A stretch of DNA of 64,000 nt from an uncultured Lachnospiraceae bacterium (GTDB taxonomy: Bacteria > Bacillota > Clostridia > Lachnospirales > Lachnospiraceae). A model generated the notes under the pieces. The model saw only the letters and a list, made by a program, of their open reading frames with translations. It was not told where the DNA came from and did not search any database. The stretch covers positions 1 to 64,000 of the forward strand of contig CAMNMC010000116.1 in NCBI GenBank assembly GCA_946544235.1, written 5' to 3'. Below are positions 9,562-20,397 of the stretch, one piece after another. The position numbers were made by a program, and so were the translations under genes. The number at the start of each line of letters is the position of its first letter. The first letter of the stretch is position 1.

Positions 9562-10578
9562 TTAGATCATGTAATACCACGCTTCGCCCATATCCATCTC
9601 GCTGGTCTCGACAGCACCGGTGCCCTTTATCGAAAGCTCCTGGTTCTTGATGCTGACTCTCGCTCCTGCCTTGATGGATGAGGTGATAAATGCATTACCG
9701 CCTATAACAGCACCCTCTCCGATGACCGTTTCACCGCCAAGGATTGATGCTCCCGAATAGATAGTAACGTGATCCTCGATTGTCGGATGTCTCCTCGCAC
9801 CGCGGAGTCCCTGTCCTGCGCTGGTCGACAGCGCTCCTATCGTAACGCCCTGATATATCTTAACGTGCTCACCGATGATGGAGGTCTCACCGACAACCAC
9901 ACCGGTTCCGTGATCGATCATAAGGTATTTTCCGAGTGTCGCACCCGGATGAATATCAATACCGGTTCTGCTGTGAGCATACTCGGTCATGATCCTCGGA
10001 ATAAGCGGAACATCCAGTAAATACAGCTCATGGGCAATACGATTTATCGTTGTCGCCCGAAGACCCGGATAAGAAAGAACGATCTCCTCCTTGTCGTACG
10101 CTGCAGGATCACCGTCAAAGGTTGCCTGAATATCCGTATCTACGTATTCCCTTATCTTCGGGATCTGCTTGAAAAACTCCAGCGTCAGTCTCTCAGCCTT
10201 ATCGCTCAGCTCCTCATATTTATAAATAGCTCCGGCACTTGTGATACCCGAAGCATCCGCTTCTGCCATTGCCGCGTCTCTGTCCGCAACATAATCAAGC
10301 CTGTGCATCAGAGCTATCCTTATCTGCTTCCTCAGATTGTAGATAACGTCCTCTATCAGCACCGACATTCTGTAATTATCGTTGTAGCTCTTATATACTT
10401 TACTTCTGAAATATCCGGGATAAATAATATGGATTATCTTGTTCAGGATATCTACGACCGCATCCTTATCCGGCTGGCCGTTCACGTTCTGTATATCGAT
10501 ATCCCTGTTCTTTTCGTAATCCTTAAGAATATCATCGACTATATTTTTGACTTCTGCTTTAAGTTTCTGCTCTTCCAC
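9562..10578 (-). CDS. cysE: Serine O-acetyltransferase
   Basis: DIHPGATLGKYLMIDHGTGVVVGETSIIGEHVKIYQGVTIGA hexapeptide repeats. Confidence 0.9.
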   Translation of the reverse strand: MEEQKLKAEVKNIVDDILKDYEKNRDIDIQNVNGQPDKDAVVDILNKIIHIIYPGYFRSKVYKSYNDNYRMSVLIEDVIYNLRKQIRIALMHRLDYVADRDAAMAEADASGITSAGAIYKYEELSDKAERLTLEFFKQIPKIREYVDTDIQATFDGDPAAYDKEEIVLSYPGLRATTINRIAHELYLLDVPLIPRIMTEYAHSRTGIDIHPGATLGKYLMIDHGTGVVVGETSIIGEHVKIYQGVTIGALSTSAGQGLRGARRHPTIEDHVTIYSGASILGGETVIGEGAVIGGNAFITSSIKAGARVSIKNQELSIKGTGAVETSEMDMGEAWYYMI

Positions 10579-10704
10579 GACTACGCCCCCGAAAACCTGA
10601 TATATTAATAGTTTACTGTATCATTATAACGGTCTGTTCTGACCGGATCACTAAGCTCCGTAAATCTCGAAACATCCGTTTTTTTATAAATATATAAAAT
10701 AACA

Positions 10705-10735
10705 TCGGCCCGGATGCATCAACTGCCCGGGCCAT
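10705..10735 (-). terminator. Putative terminator of the Bce-type operon
   Basis: GGCCCGG..CCGGGCC hairpin just after the permease stop, TTATTTTATA follows on minus strand. Confidence 0.5.
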
Positions 10736-10772
10736 GAATAGATACAATACCCCTACGTTAAAATATACCATT

Positions 10773-13052
10773 TTACAGCGGATTTTTCAATGTATTCTTA
10801 CCCTTTATTATCTGTCTGCTGTACAGATAAGTTATGAGGAAATACCCGCCATATATAAAGATAATGATACCTGACGTAGCAACTATTGCCGAAAGTATAT
10901 GTGTATCGCTAAATACGATCAATGTTTTATTTATAAACCTGATTCCGAAGATGGAATGGAACAGTGCAAGGAGAAGCGGAAGTACAAAGAACATCCCCTG
11001 CTGACGGAATAATGAACCTCTGATATCCTTCTCGTCCACACCGATCTTTCTGAGCATCTCATACCTCTCGATGCTGTCCGCACTGTCCGAAAGTGCCTTA
11101 AGTGCAAGCATTACAGCACTGGTGATGAGGAAGATTATTCCGAGATAAAGGAAGAGGAAGGTTGAAATAGCAGTAAAACCGATGGAATTCTCAACAATCT
11201 CCGTCTTCGTAGCCGAGAAGTGTCCGTTTTCAATATTCATATAATCAGCGTCATTATGATCCGGCCTATATCCGTTTACGATATCCGTAATCTTCTCGTC
11301 CATCTCAGCCTTGGTCATGCCGGAAAGGTTATAATTTCCGTAAAGCGCCTTCCTGCAAAGCATAGCCTTGTCTCCGGCTGCTTCGATTACCGAATCCGGA
11401 ACAACGATAAAGCCGCCGTCCTCTGAAGAGCTGCTCATATTCATGCCGCCCTTAACGCACTTATTATATTTTGGCTTAAGAGTCTTTCCATAAACCTCGA
11501 TACTCTGGCCACTTCTGAGACCTATATTTCTGTAACCGATTATCTGCCTGTAATTGGCAACTACGGCATATTCATCCTCTGAGAGTTCAACAGTCGGGTA
11601 GTTTCTTAGCTTGGCCATCCGATTATACTCGGAAACCTTAACTATTCTTTCATGATCAATTTCATAATCCGCCGATAACTCCGCATTCGGATTATCCTTC
11701 ATCAGCTTGTCATAGCCCGGTCCCATAACTTCCTTTGGTGTAAGTCCCGGTGCATAATATACGGATACTATAGCGTATTCACTGAGACAGTCCATGTATT
11801 CCGGACCATATTTTTCAAAGAACTCTCTGTTATTAGCTTTCTTTACGTATTCCGTAACAAAGCTCATGCTCTCATCAGAAGATTCTCCGGCATTCTGCCA
11901 TATCTCATATGGTGTTTTTCCGGCAAAGCTGTCGGTGTCCAGTTCCCTTACATCAACATTACCATTTTCATCGACTACATAGATTCTGCCTGTTGATCCA
12001 TCCATCGCATCGATCAGGCCTTCGTCAACATATATAGCCTGAGACCAGTCCACATTTGCATTTTCCCTGAGTGTACTGTTGATTGAATTTCTGAGTGAAA
12101 ATGCAGCCGAAAGTCCACAGATCGTGAAAAATAGCAGGAGACAGATAATAGTCATCGACACAACCATGGTATTTACGGAGCTGCTGAGCTGCCTCATCGT
12201 AAAACAGTTGAGCCTTCTGAAATACCTCTTCTTGAAGGACATAAGTAATCTTAGCAGGAGGCCTGAAACGGACCAGAAAATGAAGAAGGTTGAGACTGCA
12301 CCGAGAACTATGGCTCCGCTGAACTTAAATAATGCATCTCTTCCCGAGAGGCCAAGATCAAGATTTAATACGATATGATATGCAAATCCAAGAACTGTGG
12401 CAGCTGCTACAAAGATTATCACGCAGAGCGCAGGATTCTTGAGTCTGACCTTTTCGCTCTTCTTAGCCGACTGCATAAGATTGATGAGATTTGTCTTACC
12501 AACCATAAATGTATCAAATATGATCACTATGATATAGATCACCGCAAAATTGATTATGGTCTTAACAATTGCACCCGATGAAACCATGAAACGGAAGCTC
12601 GTCATGTCTGCTTCAAAAAGATTTGCAACAAGGGCACTCATAAGCTGTGACAGGCCTGTTCCAATAAGGAGTCCGAAAACAAGTGAGATAAGTCCGATTA
12701 TCACTGTTTCGAAAAACATTATTCCGGCAATGCTGCCCTTGCTCATTCCGAGAAGAAGGTAGGTCGCAAACTCTTTATTTCGTCTCTTCATCAGGAATCT
12801 GCTGGCGAAAACCACGAGTAGTCCCAGCACAACTGCCACAAAAACGCTGAGACCTGAAAGAACTGTTCCGAGAATCCTCGCCATTTCCCTTGTATCCTTG
12901 GAAATAACCATATACGAGGTCTGATCCTCTATCGCGTTGAATACATAGAAAACTGATACACCTATAACAAGTGTAAAGAAATATATCGCATAGTCACGAA
13001 TACTTTTTTTGATATTTTTTATTGCCATCCTACAGAGCATCGCTGATGTCAC
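10773..13052 (-). CDS. FtsX-like ABC transporter permease (BceB-type)
   Basis: Large multi-TM permease directly downstream of and overlapping an ABC ATPase; RRNKEFATYLLLGMSKG FtsX-type motif. Confidence 0.88.
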   Translation of the reverse strand: MTSAMLCRMAIKNIKKSIRDYAIYFFTLVIGVSVFYVFNAIEDQTSYMVISKDTREMARILGTVLSGLSVFVAVVLGLLVVFASRFLMKRRNKEFATYLLLGMSKGSIAGIMFFETVIIGLISLVFGLLIGTGLSQLMSALVANLFEADMTSFRFMVSSGAIVKTIINFAVIYIIVIIFDTFMVGKTNLINLMQSAKKSEKVRLKNPALCVIIFVAAATVLGFAYHIVLNLDLGLSGRDALFKFSGAIVLGAVSTFFIFWSVSGLLLRLLMSFKKRYFRRLNCFTMRQLSSSVNTMVVSMTIICLLLFFTICGLSAAFSLRNSINSTLRENANVDWSQAIYVDEGLIDAMDGSTGRIYVVDENGNVDVRELDTDSFAGKTPYEIWQNAGESSDESMSFVTEYVKKANNREFFEKYGPEYMDCLSEYAIVSVYYAPGLTPKEVMGPGYDKLMKDNPNAELSADYEIDHERIVKVSEYNRMAKLRNYPTVELSEDEYAVVANYRQIIGYRNIGLRSGQSIEVYGKTLKPKYNKCVKGGMNMSSSSEDGGFIVVPDSVIEAAGDKAMLCRKALYGNYNLSGMTKAEMDEKITDIVNGYRPDHNDADYMNIENGHFSATKTEIVENSIGFTAISTFLFLYLGIIFLITSAVMLALKALSDSADSIERYEMLRKIGVDEKDIRGSLFRQQGMFFVLPLLLALFHSIFGIRFINKTLIVFSDTHILSAIVATSGIIIFIYGGYFLITYLYSRQIIKGKNTLKNPL

Positions 13053-13797
13053 CTCCTAACAGGGTAACAACGTCAATGATCTTGTCGAAGAACTGCTTTC
13101 TGCTGTCATTTCCGCGGATTATCTCGTTAAAAAGCTTACCATCCTTGATGAAGAGTACTCTCTTGGAATAGCTTGCCGTAAACGAATCATGTGTAACCAT
13201 CATTATGGTCGCATTCATTGTCTCATTAAGGTTCCTGATCCTTTCGAGCAGCAGCTTCGATGACTTCGAATCAAGAGCTCCTGTCGGTTCATCAGCAAGT
13301 ATAAGGCTCGGCTCCGTTACGATAGCCCTGGCTGAAGCGATCCTCTGCTTCTGGCCGCCCGACATCTGATAAGGGTATTTTGCAAGAACATCGCTGACAC
13401 CCAGCTCCTCCGCAACTTCCTTAACCTTTTTATCTATTTCGACAACCGGCACTCCCTTGATAGAAAGCGCGATAGCTATATTTTCATAACCTGTCAGAGT
13501 ATCCAGAAGGTTAAAATCCTGGAAGATAAAACCCAGCTTATCCCTTCTGAAACGGTTCAGTTCCTTGCCCTTCAGGAGAGTAACATTTGTATCCTCAAGA
13601 TAAATCTCTCCGGCCGTAACTCTGTCTATTGTGGAAATACAGTTAAGAAGAGTCGTCTTACCACTTCCCGAAGCACCCATTATTGCAACAAACTCGCCTC
13701 TGTCAACATTAAATGATATGCCGTCAAGTGCCTTGGTCAGGCTCGACTTGCTTCCGTAGTATTTTTCAACATTTTTTATACTTAATACATGTTCCAT
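13030..13797 (-). CDS. ABC transporter ATP-binding protein (BceA-type); start placed at MEHVLSIKNVEKYYG
   Basis: GASGSGKTTLL, YQMSGGQKQRIASARAI, LADEPTGALDS; GGGAGGT RBS upstream of the ATG at 13797. Confidence 0.93.
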   Translation of the reverse strand: MEHVLSIKNVEKYYGSKSSLTKALDGISFNVDRGEFVAIMGASGSGKTTLLNCISTIDRVTAGEIYLEDTNVTLLKGKELNRFRRDKLGFIFQDFNLLDTLTGYENIAIALSIKGVPVVEIDKKVKEVAEELGVSDVLAKYPYQMSGGQKQRIASARAIVTEPSLILADEPTGALDSKSSKLLLERIRNLNETMNATIMMVTHDSFTASYSKRVLFIKDGKLFNEIIRGNDSRKQFFDKIIDVVTLLGGDISDAL

Positions 13798-13948
13798 TTC
13801 TGGACCTCCCTCGTCTGGTGCAGCCTGAGCTTTATGATCAACAGCATAATGATCAACCATTTCTGCAGCTCAGTTTCACTGCGTTTTTATTTGCTATATG
13901 CATAATCTACACCAGATCTGTCCTCCGGTCGTTTTTTCAATATTACTT

Positions 13949-13970
13949 AACATTACAATTTTGTAATGTT
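13949..13970. promoter_or_regulatory. Perfect 22-bp palindrome AACATTACAATTTTGTAATGTT, candidate response-regulator operator
   Basis: Between the histidine kinase and ABC ATPase genes; overlaps the inferred -35/spacer of a promoter with -10 TAATAT reading into the ABC operon. Confidence 0.7.
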
Positions 13971-14035
13971 GATGTTTTTATTACAACTAATCACCTGTTT
14001 TCCTGAACAGTCCTTAACTATTCTGTGTTTCTGTA

Positions 14036-15226
14036 TCATATTTTATAAACATCATTCTTCCCGAAAATTATCATCATATCAGTAAACTCACCATATTCAG
14101 ATTCTGCGGCAGCCCTGTGTCCCAGCTTGCTGCAGAGTTTTTTCACTATGTAAAGTCCCATACCGGTGGAGCCGAAGTGCCCCTCCGACTGACTGCCGTC
14201 AAGCCTTCCGTTGGTTCCTGTGAAGGTCTTGTCCCAGATACGTCCAAGCTCCTCGGAAGGTATGCCTGTACCGTTATCCCTGAAATGAATAACCGTATCT
14301 CCGCCCTTCTCTTCCGAATAAATCTCAATCAGCGGCTCTTTCTCGGCCGAAGTATATCTCAGACTGTTACTCAGGAACTGACTGAGTATAAATTCCAGCC
14401 ATTTGCTGTCAGTCACAACAGTTCTGTCCAAATCGTGCACCTTCAGGGCGACTCCCTTTTCCTGAATAAAACTTCTGTTGGTCTGAAGAACCGAGGCCAC
14501 CGTCCTTCCGAGCTTCGTCTCTCGGATCACGTAATCCTTCTCAGTATTTTCACTTCTTGCATAGTAAAGCACCTGCTCGATATGATCGTTGATGCGGCGC
14601 AGCTGCTCCTCAGCCTCTGCGAGCTCGCGGATACGTTTTGCAACATTTTCATGCTCAACATTCCCGACTGTCGCATCATCTTGGATTCCTGTCAATTCAT
14701 CCTCTACCGTTCCGATATTTGGTCCTGCCATCTCATCACATTCTGCTGTTTCGGCTTCAGTAATATCCATCTCCTCCGAAAGCTCCTCACGAAGATTATT
14801 CACTCTGAGAAGCAATGCTGCGATTGGAAGCTTCACCTCATGAACCCACATTTCTATATATTCCTTGAAATCTCCTGCATATCTCCTCGCCTCAGCAACG
14901 TGCTCATACATGGCTTTTCCCATCTCACGGATCATTTCATTTATGAATGCGCCCTCATAATAATCCGCTTCTTCAAGTGTTTCAGCGATCAGATATTTCT
15001 GATCAAGCTGCCTCAGGTTCTCCTCTATCTTGTTAAAAAATCTGCTTCTTCTCCAGAAATCCCACAGAAAAGAAATTAAAAAGGCCATCACAAAAACTGT
15101 CGTAACCGCAATACGCAGTCCGACATTAATCTTAAACGCACTCATGAAAATATTACTTGCCACGAGCGCCGTAATCTCTATAACTATTGCTACAATATGA
15201 TCCTTAATATAATCCAGAAATCTCAC
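14036..15226 (-). CDS. Sensor histidine kinase (BceS-type)
   Basis: Two N-terminal TM helices, MWVHEVKLPIAAL H-box, FRDNGTGIPSEELGRIWDK, GMGLYIVKKLC. Confidence 0.92.
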   Translation of the reverse strand: MRFLDYIKDHIVAIVIEITALVASNIFMSAFKINVGLRIAVTTVFVMAFLISFLWDFWRRSRFFNKIEENLRQLDQKYLIAETLEEADYYEGAFINEMIREMGKAMYEHVAEARRYAGDFKEYIEMWVHEVKLPIAALLLRVNNLREELSEEMDITEAETAECDEMAGPNIGTVEDELTGIQDDATVGNVEHENVAKRIRELAEAEEQLRRINDHIEQVLYYARSENTEKDYVIRETKLGRTVASVLQTNRSFIQEKGVALKVHDLDRTVVTDSKWLEFILSQFLSNSLRYTSAEKEPLIEIYSEEKGGDTVIHFRDNGTGIPSEELGRIWDKTFTGTNGRLDGSQSEGHFGSTGMGLYIVKKLCSKLGHRAAAESEYGEFTDMMIIFGKNDVYKI

Positions 15227-15322
15227 TTCACAGTCTCCCCGGCATAACAGTCATCAACCACCGTTTTATCCAATACCCCGGCTTCTTCTTATCAGTCTCT
15301 TCGGTTATTCCTGCTCGTACTG

Positions 15323-16003
15323 TTATGATTGCTCCTTCAAAATATACCCCTGTTTCTTCCTTGTCTCGATAGCGTCCGGCATGCCAAGCTCTGCCAGCTT
15401 TGTCCTGAGACGGCTGATATTTACGGTAAGTGCATTATCATTTATATATTCCTCACTGTCCCAGAGCCTTGTCATTATTTCATCTCTTGATACGATACGC
15501 CCCTTCTTCTCAAGAAGTGCTTCAAATATGATCATCTCATTCTTGGTCAGAACGATTTCCGTCGTACCATCAGACAGACTTCCACGCGTCGCGTCAACCA
15601 CGAAGCCTCCGTAGGACTCCGACACGGCCGCTTCTCTTCCCCTGTTGTATCTCTTAAGAACCGCAGAAATTCTGAGCAGCAAAATAGCAGGATTGTAAGG
15701 CTTCGTGATGTAATCATCTGCACCATAGCTCATTGAAAGAACCTCATCAACCTCGGAATTCTTACTTGTCACCATGATCACAGGAACATCAGTCTCTCTC
15801 CTGAGTTCCGACAGAAGAACCTCGCCGTTCATATAAGGTATATTTATATCCATAAGTATAAGGTCTGCATCGGCAGCAAGGATCTCTGCCTTGGCATTTT
15901 TAAAATCTGTCAGTGCCTCCGCTTCATAACCGGAATTAGTCAGAAAAGTCAGAAGCTCTTCCCTTATCGCCTTTTCATCTTCAACTATAAATATCTTATT
16001 CAT
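15323..16003 (-). CDS. OmpR-family response regulator (BceR-type)
   Basis: KIFIVEDEKAIREEL, LILMDINIPYMNG, C-terminal winged helix; ORF-track start is upstream of the likely ATG. Confidence 0.92.
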   Translation of the reverse strand: MNKIFIVEDEKAIREELLTFLTNSGYEAEALTDFKNAKAEILAADADLILMDINIPYMNGEVLLSELRRETDVPVIMVTSKNSEVDEVLSMSYGADDYITKPYNPAILLLRISAVLKRYNRGREAAVSESYGGFVVDATRGSLSDGTTEIVLTKNEMIIFEALLEKKGRIVSRDEIMTRLWDSEEYINDNALTVNISRLRTKLAELGMPDAIETRKKQGYILKEQS

Positions 16004-16027
16004 TTTCCTACACCAATAAAATACGTA

Positions 16028-16054
16028 ACACGCAGGACAAAGCATCCTGCGTGT
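16028..16054 (-). terminator. Hairpin ACACGCAGGA/TCCTGCGTGT, probable terminator of the AgcS gene
   Basis: 10-bp perfect stem between agcS-like stop and response regulator start. Confidence 0.5.
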
Positions 16055-16121
16055 TTCACTTCATGCCGCCAAGTGTATTATATCATCTGCAGCTCATATA
16101 TTTGATTAATCTTCTCTTAAA

Positions 16122-17621
16122 TCAGTTCTCTTCAGGGAGAGTCTCCTGTGACTCCTCAACATCCTCAAACATCGACAGCATCGGTTTGATATCCTTATGC
16201 CTGAATTTTCTGTCCACATAGTTCTTCGTGCATGACATAACCTGCGGCGACAGAACCAGCACACCGATAAGGTTAGGGATCATCATAAGTCCGTTGAAGG
16301 TATCCGAAATATCCCATGCAAGCTGAGCTTCAAGCATTGATCCTGCGAGAACGATAATTACAAAAATAATACGATAGATCATGATCTTGCTCGTTCCAAA
16401 GAGATACTCGAAAGCCTTGGTTCCGTAATGGCTCCAGCCGAGAACCGTCGAATATGCAAAGAGCAGGATTGCAAGTGCGATGAAGATTGAACCCGGCTTG
16501 CCGAAATGCTGCTCAAAAGCATAGCTCATCAGAGCATCCTTACCGACCTCTGTACCCTTTTCTGTAAGAAGACCGGTATCAAGATTAACTGCACCGCTGC
16601 TTAGTATGGTCAGAGCTGTCAGAGTACATACAATGATAGTATCCGCAAATACTTCGAAGATACCCCACATGCCCTGTCTTACAGGCTCCTTGACATTTGA
16701 ACTTGAATGAACCATTACCGAAGAACCGAGACCAGCCTCATTCGAGAAAACGCCTCTCTTCATACCCCACTCCATAGCGAGTGCTATACCTGATCCTACG
16801 GTACCGCCGGCTGCACTCTTCAGATTAAATGCGCCCTTAAAAATAGATTCAAATACAGCAGGAATTGTGCTGATATTCATACCAATGATAATAAAGGTTC
16901 CGAGAAGGAAGAGAATAACCATTGTAGGAACAAGCTTCTCAGTAATTGTAGCAATTCTCTTGATTCCACCGACAACTACCAGACCTACTGCAATGAAAAG
17001 GAAGATACCGATTGCAAGACGCGGGATCTTGACTGTATGCCTTACGTTTGAAACCATGGCATTTACCTGGCTCATATTTCCGATTCCGAACGAAGCAAGT
17101 AAGCAGAAGCATGAGAAAAGCACAGCCAGGATGGCACCGATCTTCTTGCAGTTCTTCTTTGCTCCCAGACCGTCACGGAGATAATACATAGCACCTCCGC
17201 ACCATTCGCCGTCCTTGTTCTTCCTTCTGTAAAGGATACCAAGTACATTCTCCGAGTAGTTTGTCATCATTCCGAAGAAGGCGATTACCCACATCCAGAA
17301 TACAGCTCCCGGACCGCCGAGCGCGATTGCACCGGCAACACCTACGATATTTCCGGTTCCGACTGTAGCAGCCAGAGCAGTACAAAGAGACTGGAACTGA
17401 GATATGGTCTTGTCCTTAGTATGGCTTCTTACATGTTTATCGCCAAATATGGCTCCTATCGTATGCTTCATCCAGTATCCGAAGTGGGTTATCTGGAAAA
17501 ACTTCGTAAGAACCGTCATCAATATGCCAACAAATGCAAGCAGTATAAGGGCCGGCCAGCCCCAGACCTCTTCATTGATCGCATTATTGACCTCTGTTAC
17601 GCCGTCAATAAATCCTTTCAT
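16122..17621 (-). CDS. Sodium:alanine symporter family protein (AGCS)
   Basis: ATVGTGNIVGVAGAIALGGPGAVFWMW, GVFSNEAGLGSS. Confidence 0.95.
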   Translation of the reverse strand: MKGFIDGVTEVNNAINEEVWGWPALILLAFVGILMTVLTKFFQITHFGYWMKHTIGAIFGDKHVRSHTKDKTISQFQSLCTALAATVGTGNIVGVAGAIALGGPGAVFWMWVIAFFGMMTNYSENVLGILYRRKNKDGEWCGGAMYYLRDGLGAKKNCKKIGAILAVLFSCFCLLASFGIGNMSQVNAMVSNVRHTVKIPRLAIGIFLFIAVGLVVVGGIKRIATITEKLVPTMVILFLLGTFIIIGMNISTIPAVFESIFKGAFNLKSAAGGTVGSGIALAMEWGMKRGVFSNEAGLGSSVMVHSSSNVKEPVRQGMWGIFEVFADTIIVCTLTALTILSSGAVNLDTGLLTEKGTEVGKDALMSYAFEQHFGKPGSIFIALAILLFAYSTVLGWSHYGTKAFEYLFGTSKIMIYRIIFVIIVLAGSMLEAQLAWDISDTFNGLMMIPNLIGVLVLSPQVMSCTKNYVDRKFRHKDIKPMLSMFEDVEESQETLPEEN

Positions 17622-17701
17622 TTTTCATAATCCTCTCATTTTTTGTTTCCGTATACTTTCCCAATCAGCTTATCGCTCATCGTCCCCGTCAGCTGCGAAC
17701 A

Positions 17702-18532
17702 TCACATAAATCCGGCTATATGTGTTTCCCCCAATCCGTTGGCAATAGAGAATATAGCTATCACCAAAGGTATTAGTGCACCGATAAATATCCACCAGGC
17801 ACTGATACTTTCCTTACCGGTAATACTCTTTGCCCTGAATTCCTCGACATTTGAGAAGCGATGCATATCGGCTATCGTCTTTCTGTCAAAGCTTGCCATG
17901 AGTTCATCGGCCTGCTTTTTATTTTCATAACTGTAGAACATCCCTTTGCATCTTTTATCGAGTTTTTCCATCGCACCATAAAGCCTCTGATATTCAGCCA
18001 GCTTTCCCTGAAGAAATCTTCTTTCATCAGCCAGTGTGATGACTTTATATTTTGCTCTGTCATCATTCAGTTTCGGTGTCGGATCGGTAAGCATCTTGTA
18101 TAGATAATACTGTTTGAGAAGATTCACGGCGAACGGCACCGCTACCAGAACAGCACCAACCACAATACCTAACAGCAGTATATAATGAAGCAGCGCAAGA
18201 AAGCCTTTGGCAGTATTTGTCGTACCCGGAATCAGGCCGAATACGAATTTCACCAGTTCATCCAGAACAAACATACCAACATAAATACTCAGATATATAA
18301 TGGCATGTTTAAGATTACTCCTTATTTCCTTCTCTCTGATGAAGGTATTGTTATACTGCATTTCATATTCGTCATTCAGCTGCTTTCCAATCTGGTAAAG
18401 CCGAAGTATCTCACCGTAATCATTTGGTCCGGAATCATCATAGAAGAATCCCTTCTCCCCGGCTGTACTGACCAGTTCATCAATATTAACATCCGGATCA
18501 CTCTTCAATTCAAATCCCATGTCATCCCCCAT
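17702..18532 (-). CDS. Hypothetical membrane protein
   Basis: Long ORF on the coding strand with several hydrophobic helices. Confidence 0.65.
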   Translation of the reverse strand: MGDDMGFELKSDPDVNIDELVSTAGEKGFFYDDSGPNDYGEILRLYQIGKQLNDEYEMQYNNTFIREKEIRSNLKHAIIYLSIYVGMFVLDELVKFVFGLIPGTTNTAKGFLALLHYILLLGIVVGAVLVAVPFAVNLLKQYYLYKMLTDPTPKLNDDRAKYKVITLADERRFLQGKLAEYQRLYGAMEKLDKRCKGMFYSYENKKQADELMASFDRKTIADMHRFSNVEEFRAKSITGKESISAWWIFIGALIPLVIAIFSIANGLGETHIAGFM

Positions 18533-18554
18533 TTATCGTATAACGGAACAGGTA

Positions 18555-20375
18555 TTAGAACTCCTCAACAAGCTCAAGTGTATATTCAGTATTCTGCTTT
18601 CTGCAGATCTCAACGAACTTCTCAAGCGGAACACCGTTTGCCTGCTTGTTTCCTCTGATATTTACGGAAACAGTACCTTCCTCTGCTTCCTTATCACCGA
18701 GAACAAGGATGTATGGCTCCTTATATTTCTTGAAGCCCTTGATCTTGTTCTTCATATTTTCGTCTGAGTAATCAGCCTCTACACGGATACCTGCAGCGCG
18801 GAGAGCCTTCTCAACCTTCTTTGCGTACTCATTGTGTTCTTCCCTGATAGGTACGATACCAACCTGATAAGGTGAGAGCCAGAAAGGAAATGCGCCCTTG
18901 AAATTCTCGATAAGTATACCGATGAATCTCTCAAATGAGCCAAATATAGCTCTGTGGATCATAACAGGTCTCTTCTGTGTACCGTCCTGAGCAACGTATT
19001 TCAGATCAAAGTTAAGCGGAAGCTGGAAGTCGAGCTGGATGGTACCCATCTGCCACTCACGTCCGAGGCAGTCCTTCATCTTAAGGTCGATCTTCGGACC
19101 ATAGAAGGCTCCGTCTCCCTCGTTGATCTCATAATTTCCTTCGCCGTATTTCTTATCAAGAATTCTCTTAAGAGAAGCCTCAGCTGCGTCCCAGAGCTCA
19201 GGTGCACCCATGAAATCCTCAGGTCTTGTTGAAAGCTCTGCAGCATAGGTAAGACCGAAGGTCTCGTAGATGTTTTTTGCGATGTCCATGATGTCGCCGA
19301 TCTCGTCCTCGATCATATCCTCTGTAAGGAAGGTGTGATCATCATCCTGATGGAACATCTGAACACGGAAAAGTCCGTTAAGCTCGCCGCTCTTCTCACG
19401 TCTGTGAATAACCTGAGTCTCGCTGTAGCGAATAGGGAGCTCCTTGTAGCTGTGAAGCCCATTCTTGTATACGTTGATAGCGTTTGGACAGTTCATAGGC
19501 TTGATAGCGTACTGAATATCTGTATTTATCTCCTCTTCACCCTTATCATTGGTTGATGCGGATGTAACGAGGAACATATTTTCCTTGTAATGACCCCAGT
19601 GTCCTGATGTCTCCCAGAGTCTTCTATGATTGATAACAGGCGCAAGGATCTCCTGATAACCGTGCTCCTCGTGGATTCCTCTCCAGAAGGAAAGCATAGC
19701 ATTGTAGAGCTTGAAGCCCCTTGGAAGCCAGTAAGGCATACCAGGTGCAGACTCATCAAACATGAAGAGCTCCTGCTCAGGTCCGATCTTCTTGTGATCA
19801 CGCTCCATAGCCTCCTTGATGAAAGCCAGATGCTCCTTCAGAGCATTCTTGTCAGGGAAGGTATAAACGTAAATTCTCTGAAGCTGATCCTTATTCTCAT
19901 CGCCTCTCCAGTAAGCGCCTGAAACAGACTTGATCTGGAAGGCAACGTTCATAAGCTCTTCTGAGTTAAATACGTGAGGTCCGCGGCAGAGATCCACATA
20001 ATCCTCACCTGTGTAATAAATTGTAAGAAGCTCATCTTCCGGAAGATCCTCGATGATCTCGTATTTGAACTTCTGATCCTTGAACATCTCAAGGGCTGCA
20101 TTACGGCTGATCTCCTCGCGCTTCCAATCCTCACGACGCTTGATGATCTCACGCATCTTATCCTCGATGAGCTTGTAATCATCCTTGGTAACTGTTCTTG
20201 GAAGGACGAAATCATAGTACATACCATCATCGATCTGAGGACCGATGGCATACTGTACATTTTCCTTTCCAAATATCTCGATAACTGCTTTTGCAAGAAT
20301 GTGTGCCATTGAATGGCGGTAATTTGCAAGGAAATACTCGCGGTATTCCTCTTTTGTCATATCTTCTCTTGACAT
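18555..20375 (-). CDS. thrS: Threonyl-tRNA synthetase; start placed at MSREDMTKEEYREYFL
   Basis: HSMAHILAKAV, MNCPNAINVYK, FGSFERFIGILIE; AGGAGGAAGA RBS before 20375; the first 40 aa of the track ORF are T-box RNA. Confidence 0.95.
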   Translation of the reverse strand: MSREDMTKEEYREYFLANYRHSMAHILAKAVIEIFGKENVQYAIGPQIDDGMYYDFVLPRTVTKDDYKLIEDKMREIIKRREDWKREEISRNAALEMFKDQKFKYEIIEDLPEDELLTIYYTGEDYVDLCRGPHVFNSEELMNVAFQIKSVSGAYWRGDENKDQLQRIYVYTFPDKNALKEHLAFIKEAMERDHKKIGPEQELFMFDESAPGMPYWLPRGFKLYNAMLSFWRGIHEEHGYQEILAPVINHRRLWETSGHWGHYKENMFLVTSASTNDKGEEEINTDIQYAIKPMNCPNAINVYKNGLHSYKELPIRYSETQVIHRREKSGELNGLFRVQMFHQDDDHTFLTEDMIEDEIGDIMDIAKNIYETFGLTYAAELSTRPEDFMGAPELWDAAEASLKRILDKKYGEGNYEINEGDGAFYGPKIDLKMKDCLGREWQMGTIQLDFQLPLNFDLKYVAQDGTQKRPVMIHRAIFGSFERFIGILIENFKGAFPFWLSPYQVGIVPIREEHNEYAKKVEKALRAAGIRVEADYSDENMKNKIKGFKKYKEPYILVLGDKEAEEGTVSVNIRGNKQANGVPLEKFVEICRKQNTEYTLELVEEF

Positions 20376-20397
20376 TTTTCTCTTCCTCCTTAAAAAA

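Noticed and set aside
14117-15079. 320-aa plus-strand ORF
   Set aside because: Antisense to the histidine kinase; spurious.
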